A DNA stretch of 64,000 nucleotides from Paraferrimonas sedimenticola (GTDB lineage Bacteria > Pseudomonadota > Gammaproteobacteria > Enterobacterales > Shewanellaceae): assembly GCF_002282855.1 (NCBI RefSeq), contig NZ_NRIR01000003.1, forward strand, positions 372,001 through 436,000, given 5' to 3'. Positions 36,913-44,387 of the stretch are shown in pieces. Each line of letters opens with the position of its first letter. The first letter of the stretch is position 1. Position numbers and translations under genes: made by a program. Below the pieces are notes generated by a model. The model saw only the letters and a program-made list of their open reading frames with translations, was not told where the DNA came from and made no database searches.

Positions 36913-38601
36913 TTACTTAAGAGTGTGAGGCCACTCTTTTTCAACGCGCTTCTCGATAAATTCTGCTTTATCAGACTGCATCTTCTCTAAGTCTAAACCG
37001 GCTAGTGGTTGGACTTTCGATTTGCTGTCGTAGTTAGTAGCATCGTAAGTAAAGGTTGAGCCATGGTCTTCGAGTAGTTTATCAGCCTCTACAATTGCTG
37101 CGTCTAGAAGTGTTCCGGCTTTAGTTAACAGTCGCTTAGCTTCATCGAAGTTGTGAGCGTGAATACCGTGAGAAGCGGTAGCGCTGTCCCAGAACCACTG
37201 CGCGTTACGGATCATGGTCAATAGGTTTTTCATTTCTGCATCAGATGGCAATGCGGCTTCATAATTCGCTTTAGCTTCCGCAATTGTTGCGCCAGTGTCG
37301 ATACCTTTAACACCTTTCGCAGTCCAAATCGCTTGTGCTTTGAAGTGAACTTCATTTAGACGAGCATCAACACCGTTCTCGCCAAAACGAATTTCAGTGA
37401 TTTCAGCTTTGCGATCAGCCATCTTGGTCTTCAGGTCATTACTACCGCCAACAGTGTGACAACCTGTGCAATCACTAGGCACATTGTCTAAGTCAAAACG
37501 AACGTTGTGATTTGAATACTCTTGGTCTTCGCTATTAGTCATTTTAGTCATGTGACAGCTAACACAACCGAAATCTTGGTGCATGCCAGAGTCTTTATCG
37601 ACTACGTTTTCGTACTCTGGGTGCTGAGTTTTAAGATTTGGAGTACCTGAGATAGCATTCGTCCAGTCTTTGAAGCCAATCTTGTCGAAATAGGCAAGCT
37701 GGGCTTCTGCTGAGTAGCCTTCGTAAAGGCCGTCATTTCCAGCGTACTCAACTACAGCAGCATAATTTGTTTTCTCGCCAGGAACCCAGTGATCCCAAGG
37801 GTATTTTACTTTCTTAGAATCGGTACCATCAAAATAGTATTCTACATGGCATTGAGCACAGGTTTGACTACCTTGGTCCAGATGATTTTGCTCTTCGAAT
37901 GTCAGACCGACTTTAGCAAGGTCTCGAGCAGTATATGGGCGTGACAAGCGTAGTTTATCTTCACCTAGTTCGTGGCAGTCAGCACAACCAATGGTGTTGG
38001 CCATTTCGTGACCCCATGTAGACCAAGATTGGTTCGCAAAGCGTGCTTCACCGACAAGGTCATACATACGAGAAACGTCGGTAGATTTACAAGACCAACA
38101 GCTTGCAGCCATTGCTTCACCAACTACTTCACCGTCATGACCAACTACAGGAGCGCCGGTGCGCAGTGATTTGATAACGTCGGTGAGAGCAAAGTGGTGG
38201 CCACGAGCGCGGTTGTAGTCTTTCGCGAAGCCATAACCAGCCCACGCAGTAACTAACACTGGATTTTTTTCTAATAGGTCTGTTGGACCACCTTCAGGAG
38301 TATTGTTCGCAGTGCTAGCCCAAGATGCGTATACATCAGGGTTGATTGTCTCCCAGTTGTCGCTGTTGTAGTAGTCAACAGGGCCTGTAGATGGTGGAAT
38401 CACACAGGTGTTGGTCTCTTCATCTTTAATGGTGCCTTCGCCACACTCTACTGGGTCGACTGGCTCTACTGGATCAACAACACACACATTGTCGATAAGA
38501 GTTGAACCTTCACCGCAATTTACCTCGGTGACATCGTCATCGCTACAGCCTGCTAATACTGCAGATACTGCTAAAGCAATAGCTAGTTTTTGTAGTTTCA
38601 T
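36913..38601 (-). CDS. nrfA: Pentahaem cytochrome c nitrite reductase (ammonia-forming), predicted lipoprotein
   Basis: 562 aa from the ATG at 38601. Five haem motifs: CWSCK (168-172, the Lys-ligated active-site haem unique to NrfA), CADCH (206), CAQCH (248), CVSCH (346) and CTGCH (378). Catalytic residues are in place: Arg221 (LSRPY), Tyr after CAQCHVEYY, His327 (KTQHPEY, also Ca ligands). It reduces nitrite to ammonia in the periplasm. Odd: the leader ends in lipobox LAGC (Cys19) followed by a ~60-residue acidic Pro-rich linker with two CGEGT-x-CV mini-loops, so it looks membrane-tethered, unlike soluble E. coli NrfA (478 aa). No nrfB/C/D is nearby. NarP-like sites lie upstream. Confidence 0.93.
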   Translation of the reverse strand: MKLQKLAIALAVSAVLAGCSDDDVTEVNCGEGSTLIDNVCVVDPVEPVDPVECGEGTIKDEETNTCVIPPSTGPVDYYNSDNWETINPDVYASWASTANNTPEGGPTDLLEKNPVLVTAWAGYGFAKDYNRARGHHFALTDVIKSLRTGAPVVGHDGEVVGEAMAASCWSCKSTDVSRMYDLVGEARFANQSWSTWGHEMANTIGCADCHELGEDKLRLSRPYTARDLAKVGLTFEEQNHLDQGSQTCAQCHVEYYFDGTDSKKVKYPWDHWVPGEKTNYAAVVEYAGNDGLYEGYSAEAQLAYFDKIGFKDWTNAISGTPNLKTQHPEYENVVDKDSGMHQDFGCVSCHMTKMTNSEDQEYSNHNVRFDLDNVPSDCTGCHTVGGSNDLKTKMADRKAEITEIRFGENGVDARLNEVHFKAQAIWTAKGVKGIDTGATIAEAKANYEAALPSDAEMKNLLTMIRNAQWFWDSATASHGIHAHNFDEAKRLLTKAGTLLDAAIVEADKLLEDHGSTFTYDATNYDSKSKVQPLAGLDLEKMQSDKAEFIEKRVEKEWPHTLK

Positions 38602-38782
38602 TTCCGTTTCCCTTTTATGCATAGTTTGCAATTTTGATAATTCTTTTCGCCGATTGGAGATTGGTGCAGGGGGCCAATTCCTCGGGGTGGCTTATGTATA
38701 TCAAAAGCATTTTTATGCTCTCTAGGAATGTTCAGGTCTTTTTGATTGGGTGTGAGGTAGGTCATCTATTCAGAATAGGGAG

Positions 38783-38798
38783 TACTCCTTAGGGGGTA
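38783..38798. promoter_or_regulatory. NarP/NarL-type 7-2-7 site, distal
   Basis: TACTCCT-TA-GGGGGTA. The left heptamer fits TACYYMT exactly; the right one fits AKRRGTA with one mismatch. It is 182 bp upstream of the nrfA start. Confidence 0.65.
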
Positions 38799-38815
38799 TC
38801 GCAAAAAATCATATA

Positions 38816-38831
38816 TACCTCTAGAGGGATA
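38816..38831. promoter_or_regulatory. NarP/NarL-type 7-2-7 site, second copy
   Basis: TACCTCT-AG-AGGGATA. Left heptamer exact, right heptamer one mismatch. Its centre is 33 bp from that of the site at 38783, about three helical turns, so both would face the same side of the DNA. Confidence 0.65.
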
Positions 38832-38945
38832 GCGAATAACTTTTGCTGATCACAGTATGATCACAAATTTAACGCGTCGATCACAAACAGATGTTATTTA
38901 TGCCGTGATCGTCACACTTTTGCGGGATACGTCCGTTTTGTGTGA

Positions 38946-38961
38946 TGAGAGCGTGTTCACA
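38946..38961. promoter_or_regulatory. CRP-like site upstream of nrfA
   Basis: TGAGA-GCGTGT-TCACA has one mismatch to TGTGA-N6-TCACA. It is far (about 345 bp) from the nrfA start. Confidence 0.4.
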
Positions 38962-39041
38962 AAAACAGGACTGTGAAACGCAGTGAAGGAATTTGATAAT
39001 CAAAGGCTGGAAGCATAATTATGCATCCAGCATGAATGGTT

Positions 39042-40235
39042 TTAAATGGTAGAGTTGCTCATATCCTCTGTGGCTTCCTCTTGCCCTGCAAACTTGAGTG
39101 CAAAAGACACCATGAGCGCGGTAACTAGCAATAAAGCCCCAATAGACCCTTGGCCAAATAGAGGTATCGCACTCATTACCAGCGTAATCATACCGGCACC
39201 TAGATTTTGAGCACCGCCTAACAAAGCACCTGCCACACCCGCATGATGCGGAAACGGTTCAACTGCTTTGGAGGTGAACGTCGGGAATAGGGCGCCTGCA
39301 GAGAAGAACACTAATATTGAGCCAATCACCAGGGTCCAAGCCAACAACAAGTCAAACAATGCAGGGACTAGGATCAGTAATGCACCGCTACCTAAGGTCG
39401 CGATAGCAATGGCAGACAATCGTCTACGGGAGCGACATTGGCTAGCAAAGTAGCTACCGGCCAAAGAGCCTGGTATGGGCAGAATAAAGAGTATGCTCAC
39501 CCATATTGGGCTAAACCCAAGTAGATCGCCGTAAAGAATGCCTGCGACGGCCTCAAAAGCAATGACGCCACCAAGTGTTGCCACTAGGCAAACCATGTAG
39601 CAGACAAACTGACGATTGCTTAGCACATGGCGATAGGCAGCGAGCACGGGTTGAGGTTTACGCTTTTCTATTGGCAGAGATTCCTGGTAACGCAAAGTAA
39701 TGACGCCCAAAGCGGTGGCGCCCATGACTAATAAACCCCAGTAAACTGATTGCCAGCCAAAGTGCTGAGCCAACAGCCCGCCAATTAATGGCGCGACCAA
39801 TGGTGCAAACATGACTGCCATTGAAATAATGGCATTGGCTTGAATCAGTGGTTGCCCTTCGAAATAGTCTCTCGGTATGGAGCGACAAAGCGCACCCGCG
39901 GCTGCGGTACCCATGCCCTGAATAAAAGTGGCCGTTAGTAGTTGAGTTAGACTGCTGGCTTGAGTGGCCAATAAGGCACCTAAGCAAAAGAGTGCCAAAC
40001 CTGCCAATAAAGGCGGCTTGCGGCCAAAGCGGTCGCTCAGTGGTCCATAGATAAATTGAAATAAACCGTAAGGAATAAGGTAACAGGCCATAATCGCCTG
40101 CAGTTGGCCGGGTTCGGCCTTTAGCTGGGTTGCCATGTCTGCCATGCCTGGTACAAACATGGTTTGGGCCATTTGGCCTACGCTTACCATCACCACGATG
40201 GAAAAGACTAATTGAAACAGTGGTGAGCGAGTCAT
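39042..40235 (-). CDS. emrD: EmrD-like multidrug exporter (MFS, Bcr/CflA type)
   Basis: 397 aa with twelve hydrophobic segments. N-terminal QTMFVPGMADMATQL and YGPLSDRFGRKPPLLAGLALF (MFS motif A), GMGTAAAGALCRSIPRDYF and FAPLVAPLIGGLLAQHFGWQ (motif C-like) agree closely with E. coli EmrD (394 aa). A proton-driven drug exporter of the inner membrane. It lies upstream of nrfA in the same direction, but 440 bp apart, and is divergent from the DUF924 gene. Specificity is not readable; the Bcr/CflA call is firmer than the orthologue call. Confidence 0.85.
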   Translation of the reverse strand: MTRSPLFQLVFSIVVMVSVGQMAQTMFVPGMADMATQLKAEPGQLQAIMACYLIPYGLFQFIYGPLSDRFGRKPPLLAGLALFCLGALLATQASSLTQLLTATFIQGMGTAAAGALCRSIPRDYFEGQPLIQANAIISMAVMFAPLVAPLIGGLLAQHFGWQSVYWGLLVMGATALGVITLRYQESLPIEKRKPQPVLAAYRHVLSNRQFVCYMVCLVATLGGVIAFEAVAGILYGDLLGFSPIWVSILFILPIPGSLAGSYFASQCRSRRRLSAIAIATLGSGALLILVPALFDLLLAWTLVIGSILVFFSAGALFPTFTSKAVEPFPHHAGVAGALLGGAQNLGAGMITLVMSAIPLFGQGSIGALLLVTALMVSFALKFAGQEEATEDMSNSTI

Positions 40236-40383
40236 GAATACAAACTATGAGTCGAGGTTTATTTTGGGCGCTATGGTATCGATTCATAGGTTGAAAGCAA
40301 GTGAAACACTCCACAAAACCCATTGATTTTTTTTCAAACCATGCATTAATTTAACTAATGTGTAACCGACAGGGTGGTTAGTC

Positions 40384-40923
40384 ATGTCAAAACAACAAGT
40401 ATTGGACTTTTGGTTTGAGGAACTCTCTCCAAAACAATGGTTTGGAGGCGGGCCCGAACTTGACCAAATTATCGCCAGTCGGTTTTCAGACTTGCATCAT
40501 GCAATTTCGCAGGGTGAAGGATTTAGTTGGCGCGATAGCGCTGAGGGGCGCTTGGCCGAGATCATCGTTTTAGACCAGTTTTCGCGAAACTTATATCGAG
40601 ACAGTGCCAAAGCCTTTGCGCAAGATCGGATGGCGCTAGTTTTAGCTCAAGAGGCGGTTGCGCTTAGATTAGATAAGCCTCTTGCCCCTCAACAGCGCAG
40701 TTTTCTTTATATGCCCTACATGCACAGCGAATCCGCTTTGATTCACCAGCAAGCTGTCGAATTGTTTTCCCAAGAGGGAATGGAACTCAACTATGAATTT
40801 GAACTGAAGCACCAAGCCATCATCGATAGGTTTGGTCGTTACCCTCACCGAAATGCCGTGCTAGGAAGAGAGTCGACTGTGGAAGAAGTCGAGTTTTTGA
40901 AGACTCCTGGCTCGAGTTTTTAG
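40384..40923 (+). CDS. DUF924-family protein
   Basis: 179 aa. QVLDFWFEELSPKQWFGGGPELDQII at the start, LAEIIVLDQFSRNLYRDSAKAFAQD in the middle and FLYMPYMHSESALIHQQAVELF are the conserved blocks of DUF924, an all-helical, TPR-like cytoplasmic family of unknown function. Single gene, divergent from emrD and convergent with the LysR gene at 40961. Confidence 0.9.
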   Translation: MSKQQVLDFWFEELSPKQWFGGGPELDQIIASRFSDLHHAISQGEGFSWRDSAEGRLAEIIVLDQFSRNLYRDSAKAFAQDRMALVLAQEAVALRLDKPLAPQQRSFLYMPYMHSESALIHQQAVELFSQEGMELNYEFELKHQAIIDRFGRYPHRNAVLGRESTVEEVEFLKTPGSSF

Positions 40924-40960
40924 TTCGCCTAGGCAATCCCAGTAACAGGGTCTGTCTACC

Positions 40961-41884
40961 CTAGCGAGGAATGGTTCCAGTTCTAATGATTCTGTGTTGC
41001 TCAATGAAATCATCAATGGTAGCTACGACCACTTGCTTAATGTTTTGAATCGGTTTGGAATGGGGAAACCACAAAGCCACTGGAAAGCGCATATCGTCCT
41101 TTAGTTGGTCAAACTCCAGTTCTATTAGCTCTAGCTCTTGCTGAGCTTGTTTCGCCACTACTACGGGAATTAGCGCCCAACCTATGCCCTCCGAGAGTAT
41201 CGATAGTAACAACTGCATGTCCGAGATGACTTCGTAATTTGAAGAAACAATCACTTTGTCCGAAGCCTCATCTTGGAAAAAAGACTCAAGTACTAGTTGA
41301 GTGTGAGTTCTGAGGGATTCCAATCTATGTGTTTTTGGAATATCGAGCAGCTCGTGGCCTGCACCCACATACGCTGAAAACGAAAGGGTGTTTAGAAAAG
41401 TGGCATCCAAGCTGGTCATTGCCGAGCGATTATCAGCGTTGACCAAACCAATTTGTACTCGATCTTCAATAATGGCTTGTTTGGCGTCATTAGCGGACAT
41501 CACTCTGAGGTTAACTCTCAGCAGAGGAAATGCGTCGGCTAAGTTTTTTCGCAGCTTTTTGAGTAAAGCGACGGGAATAAAGGAACTGTATCCAATCGTA
41601 ATTTCCTCAAACTCACCAAACGCTAGGCTTGTAGACACCTTTTCAAAAGACTTTGCCTGCTCGACGGTGAGTTTTGCAAAGCGATAAAGTAGGTCGCCGT
41701 CCTTAGTCGGAATCGTTGAGCGTCCTTGCCGTTCAAACAAGGTAATAGCCAACTGATCTTCAAGGTTGGTGATCACTTGGCCGATGGTGGTTCGATGCTT
41801 GTTTAATTGAATCGCGGCATCGCTGAACGATCCTTTCTCATACACGGTCACAAATGCTGTCAATTGTTCGAGGCTAAACGTCAT
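40961..41884 (-). CDS. LysR-family regulator, probable control of the aaeXAB-like operon
   Basis: 307 aa from the ATG at 41884; ATGs at 41899 and a start at 41902 are also open and the ribosome site does not decide. N-terminal helix-turn-helix SLEQLTAFVTVYEKGSFSDAAIQLNKHRTTIGQVITNLEDQ. It is divergent from the small DUF1656 gene, just as AaeR is divergent from aaeXAB in E. coli, so control of that operon by an aromatic-acid-like effector is inferred. A candidate operator lies at 41921-41945. Confidence 0.88.
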   Translation of the reverse strand: MTFSLEQLTAFVTVYEKGSFSDAAIQLNKHRTTIGQVITNLEDQLAITLFERQGRSTIPTKDGDLLYRFAKLTVEQAKSFEKVSTSLAFGEFEEITIGYSSFIPVALLKKLRKNLADAFPLLRVNLRVMSANDAKQAIIEDRVQIGLVNADNRSAMTSLDATFLNTLSFSAYVGAGHELLDIPKTHRLESLRTHTQLVLESFFQDEASDKVIVSSNYEVISDMQLLLSILSEGIGWALIPVVVAKQAQQELELIELEFDQLKDDMRFPVALWFPHSKPIQNIKQVVVATIDDFIEQHRIIRTGTIPR

Positions 41885-41920
41885 GAGGATCGGATCCATC
41901 AAAAGTGATTATTCCAAATC

Positions 41921-41945
41921 AGAGCATAGCATTAACATGCGCTCT
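41921..41945. promoter_or_regulatory. Candidate LysR operator in the aaeX divergent gap
   Basis: Imperfect dyad AGAGC-ata-GCAT-taac-ATGC-GCTCT, 37 bp upstream of the LysR start and on the way to aaeX. LysR proteins bind such interrupted dyads. Confidence 0.4.
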
Positions 41946-42125
41946 ATACAGAATTCATCAGCTGACACCTCTTTGAGGTTAGGGCGCACAAAACGATGAA
42001 TTTTCAGTTCACGGTTCATCTCGTTCGTTGGCGCGGGACTACTAGGTTCGATTGCTCTCCAACCTAGCATTTCCGCGTCCAATAGAGATGAGCCTTTTCT
42101 TTTCTAAATCAGGAGCATCTTAGTT

Positions 42126-42338
42126 TTGGTATCAAGTCCAATAGAATTGAATATAGCTGGAGTGTTTTTTTCGCCAATCCTAGCCGCTTTCCTATTGGGC
42201 TGGTTTTTGAGTTCCAGCACTATGTGGTTGTTAGCCAAAACAGGCGTTGATCAGCACATCTGGGCACCATGGTTGGTGGAATTGAGCCTGATTATAATTT
42301 TCGGCGTCAGTTTGAGCTGGTTTGTATTTATTGGCTAA
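42126..42338 (+). CDS. aaeX: AaeX-like small membrane protein (DUF1656)
   Basis: 70 aa, two membrane helices (about 10-37 and 45-69) with the conserved FFSPILAAFLLGW and a short polar turn. TTG start at 42126, with AGGAG ten bases before it; no ATG is available near. DUF1656 proteins accompany HlyD-type adaptors and FUSC pumps, as AaeX does with AaeA and AaeB. The next gene starts 12 bp after its stop. Confidence 0.8.
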   Translation: MVSSPIELNIAGVFFSPILAAFLLGWFLSSSTMWLLAKTGVDQHIWAPWLVELSLIIIFGVSLSWFVFIG

Positions 42339-42349
42339 CGGGGTTTGTA

Positions 42350-43213
42350 ATGATTTCAAAAATAATGACGGGCTTGTTGTTCGCAGTAGCTGTTTGGTTC
42401 GGGGTGCATAAGTACCAAGACTACTTTCAAAACCCTTGGACTCGAGATGCTCTGATCCGTGCTCATGTCATCGAGGTTACGCCAAGAGTTACCGGTCCAA
42501 TTACGAAGATCCACATCTCCGATGAAGAGTTTGTTGAAGCAGGGCAGCTGCTTTTTGAAATTGATCCTAGCCAATATCTCGCAGCGCTGCGCAGTGCCAA
42601 GGCAAAGCTTGCACAGAGTAAAGCTTCGTTAGAAAAAGCGCGCATTCAGTTGGCTCGAAATGAGGCGCTTGAACTCAAAACTCCCGGCACAGTGCCCTTG
42701 ATGACACTCAATAATCTGCAACAGGACTTAGAAGTGGCCAGCGCGAATGTCGATGCCGCCGCTGCTCAGGTTAACTCTGCGCAACTGGACTTAGAGTTCA
42801 CTAAGATCCGTGCTAGCAAGTCTGGATACATCACCAACTTCAATCTATCCGAGGGGGCTCATTTGGTTGCCAATCAACCTGTCGTAGCCCTTGTTGAAGA
42901 CGAAAGCTTTTGGATCGAGGGATTTTTTAAGGAAACCGAGATAGCGGCAATCAAGCGGGGAGATGAAGCGGTAATTCGTCTAATGGGGGATTCAACTGTG
43001 GAGCTAAAGGGCAGGGTAACCAGTATAGGGCGAGGAATTGCTCAGACTGACGGAAGCCAAAGCGTGGATATGTTGCCTCAGGTAAACCCCAATTTCGAAT
43101 GGATACGACTGGCTCAAAGGGTTCCTATTAAGATAGAAATAGCAAATCAACCAAGCCAGATGGATCTGATTGTTGGCACTAGCGCGTCGGTTGTTGTGCA
43201 CACAGGTGACTAA
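42350..43213 (+). CDS. aaeA: HlyD/EmrA-type membrane fusion protein (AaeA-like)
   Basis: 287 aa from the ATG at 42350. A single N-terminal membrane anchor (about 5-25), NPWTRDALIRAHVIEVTPRVTGPI (the N-terminal half of the lipoyl domain), an alpha-helical hairpin of ~60 residues (SAKAKLAQSKASLEKARIQLARN...), the second lipoyl half (IRASKSGYITNFNLSEGAHL) and a beta-barrel. Family length for AaeA is ~310. It bridges the inner-membrane pump and an outer-membrane channel. Two bases separate it from the aaeB-like gene. Confidence 0.9.
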   Translation: MISKIMTGLLFAVAVWFGVHKYQDYFQNPWTRDALIRAHVIEVTPRVTGPITKIHISDEEFVEAGQLLFEIDPSQYLAALRSAKAKLAQSKASLEKARIQLARNEALELKTPGTVPLMTLNNLQQDLEVASANVDAAAAQVNSAQLDLEFTKIRASKSGYITNFNLSEGAHLVANQPVVALVEDESFWIEGFFKETEIAAIKRGDEAVIRLMGDSTVELKGRVTSIGRGIAQTDGSQSVDMLPQVNPNFEWIRLAQRVPIKIEIANQPSQMDLIVGTSASVVVHTGD

Positions 43214-43214
43214 C

Positions 43215-44240
43215 ATGCTTTCGGTTAACCCTTCACTTGAAGCCTTAAAATTGGCCGCAAGTGTGTCTTTGACAATCGCTTTATCGCTTGCCTTTGGTTG
43301 GCAAAAACCATACTGGGCAGCAGTAGTGGTCATTATTCTTGCTATCACTCCTGGCTTTGATCAAGGCATAGCTAAAGGACGAATGCGCTTGATTGGTACC
43401 GTATTCGGTGGGTTTATAGGACTCGTGTGGGTCGCACTGTTTTCACAGTCCGAGTTGGCTTTCTTGTTTACTATTTTGATAGCGGGTGCTCTGTGTGCCT
43501 ATGGCTACACCACCAAATCCTACGGTTATGCCCTGAAAATCGCATTCATAGTGGCCTCTATAGTGTTTTTTGCCGGGGGATTTGATTCGGTCCATTCGTT
43601 CTCGATGGCAGTTCTTCGAATACAACAGACATTGCTCGGCTTATTGGTATTTTATTGGGTATACCGTGTCGTTGATTTTCCGCGCGATAACAATCCTCGC
43701 TCCGATACCCCTATAAGTGTGACCCGCTCAGATGAGAGTCAACAACTTCATTTATTGGGTATTGGAAGAGCTAAAAAGTTTGTCCTAATCACCTGCGCAG
43801 TTTGGCTCGCTTGGTTTTGGTTACCTATGCCAGGCGGAGTGCTATTCCCCTTGTTGGCAGCGACCTTAGGCTTGACCCTAGTCGAGTTTAACTCAGCTAG
43901 CTATAGATTGGTTTTTGTGACTCTAACGTTCTGGTCGCTTTTTGTCCTATTTCAATTGGTTAGCCTGCTTCCGCAACTGACTGAGTTGTGGCAGTTAGCC
44001 GGCTTTTTCTTTGTCAATTTGTTCGTAATCTGGCGAGTGTTCTCTAAGCCAGAACACACAATGATCCGTTTGCTAGGCGCCCAAATGTTGGTATTGCTGA
44101 CTATGGGGGCTCAAAACTTGAGACCTAGCTATGACATACTCATGCCAATAACCATGTTGTTGTTAGTGCTTCTGTTACTCATCATTGCCCGGTGGGTTTC
44201 GCAACTCTTTGAATGGTTGGAATTAAAGCCAAATCATTAG
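43215..44240 (+). CDS. Compact FUSC-family efflux permease (AaeB-like)
   Basis: 341 aa from the ATG at 43215. The first half has AFGWQKPYWAAVVVIILAITPGFDQGIAKGRMRLIGTVFGG, the hallmark of aromatic acid exporter and FUSC proteins, with about six membrane helices; a short loop (PRDNNPRSDTP) leads to a second set of about four to six helices. E. coli AaeB is ~655 aa with large cytoplasmic parts; those are missing here, so this is a compact version. It is expected to export organic acids or similar anions with the HlyD protein encoded upstream. Confidence 0.8.
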   Translation: MLSVNPSLEALKLAASVSLTIALSLAFGWQKPYWAAVVVIILAITPGFDQGIAKGRMRLIGTVFGGFIGLVWVALFSQSELAFLFTILIAGALCAYGYTTKSYGYALKIAFIVASIVFFAGGFDSVHSFSMAVLRIQQTLLGLLVFYWVYRVVDFPRDNNPRSDTPISVTRSDESQQLHLLGIGRAKKFVLITCAVWLAWFWLPMPGGVLFPLLAATLGLTLVEFNSASYRLVFVTLTFWSLFVLFQLVSLLPQLTELWQLAGFFFVNLFVIWRVFSKPEHTMIRLLGAQMLVLLTMGAQNLRPSYDILMPITMLLLVLLLLIIARWVSQLFEWLELKPNH

Positions 44241-44310
44241 TGTTATCGCAGACGATATGAGGATCGCATCCTACAAAAGCGATTAACGCCAAACTCTCTA
44301 AGTCCTTAGG

Positions 44311-44369
44311 CTATGCGCAACTTCGAAGAGGCGGCAGTTAACTGCCGTTTCTTCGCCCCTTTCGCATAG
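44311..44369 (+). other. Large nested inverted repeat (structured leader or regulatory hairpin)
   Basis: An outer stem CTATGCG (44311-44317) / CGCATAG (44363-44369) encloses CGAAGA (44324-44329) / TCTTCG (44350-44355), two G-U pairs and the perfect 16-bp palindrome CGGCAGTTAACTGCCG (44332-44347). It lies between the efflux operon and the barrel-protein gene, ending 18 bp before the latter's start, so it is in that gene's leader. It could also serve as a weak terminator of the efflux operon. Confidence 0.8.
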
Positions 44370-44387
44370 TAACTGTCAGGACAATCC

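Larger units (their letters stand above)
38602..39041. other. Regulatory gap upstream of nrfA
   Basis: 440 bp without a gene, AT-rich, with two NarP-like dyads, a CRP-like site and several further GATCACA-type half sites (for example around 38848-38886). This density of sites fits a promoter integrating nitrate/nitrite and carbon or redox signals. Confidence 0.6.

Noticed and set aside
38992-39004. FNR-like TTTGATAATCAAA upstream of nrfA
   Set aside because: The half sites are one base apart, whereas FNR needs TTGAT-N4-ATCAA; it is also about 390 bp from the start.
39658-40323. 221-codon open frame overlapping emrD
   Set aside because: Low-complexity, atypical protein composition; emrD in the other frame is a clear family member.
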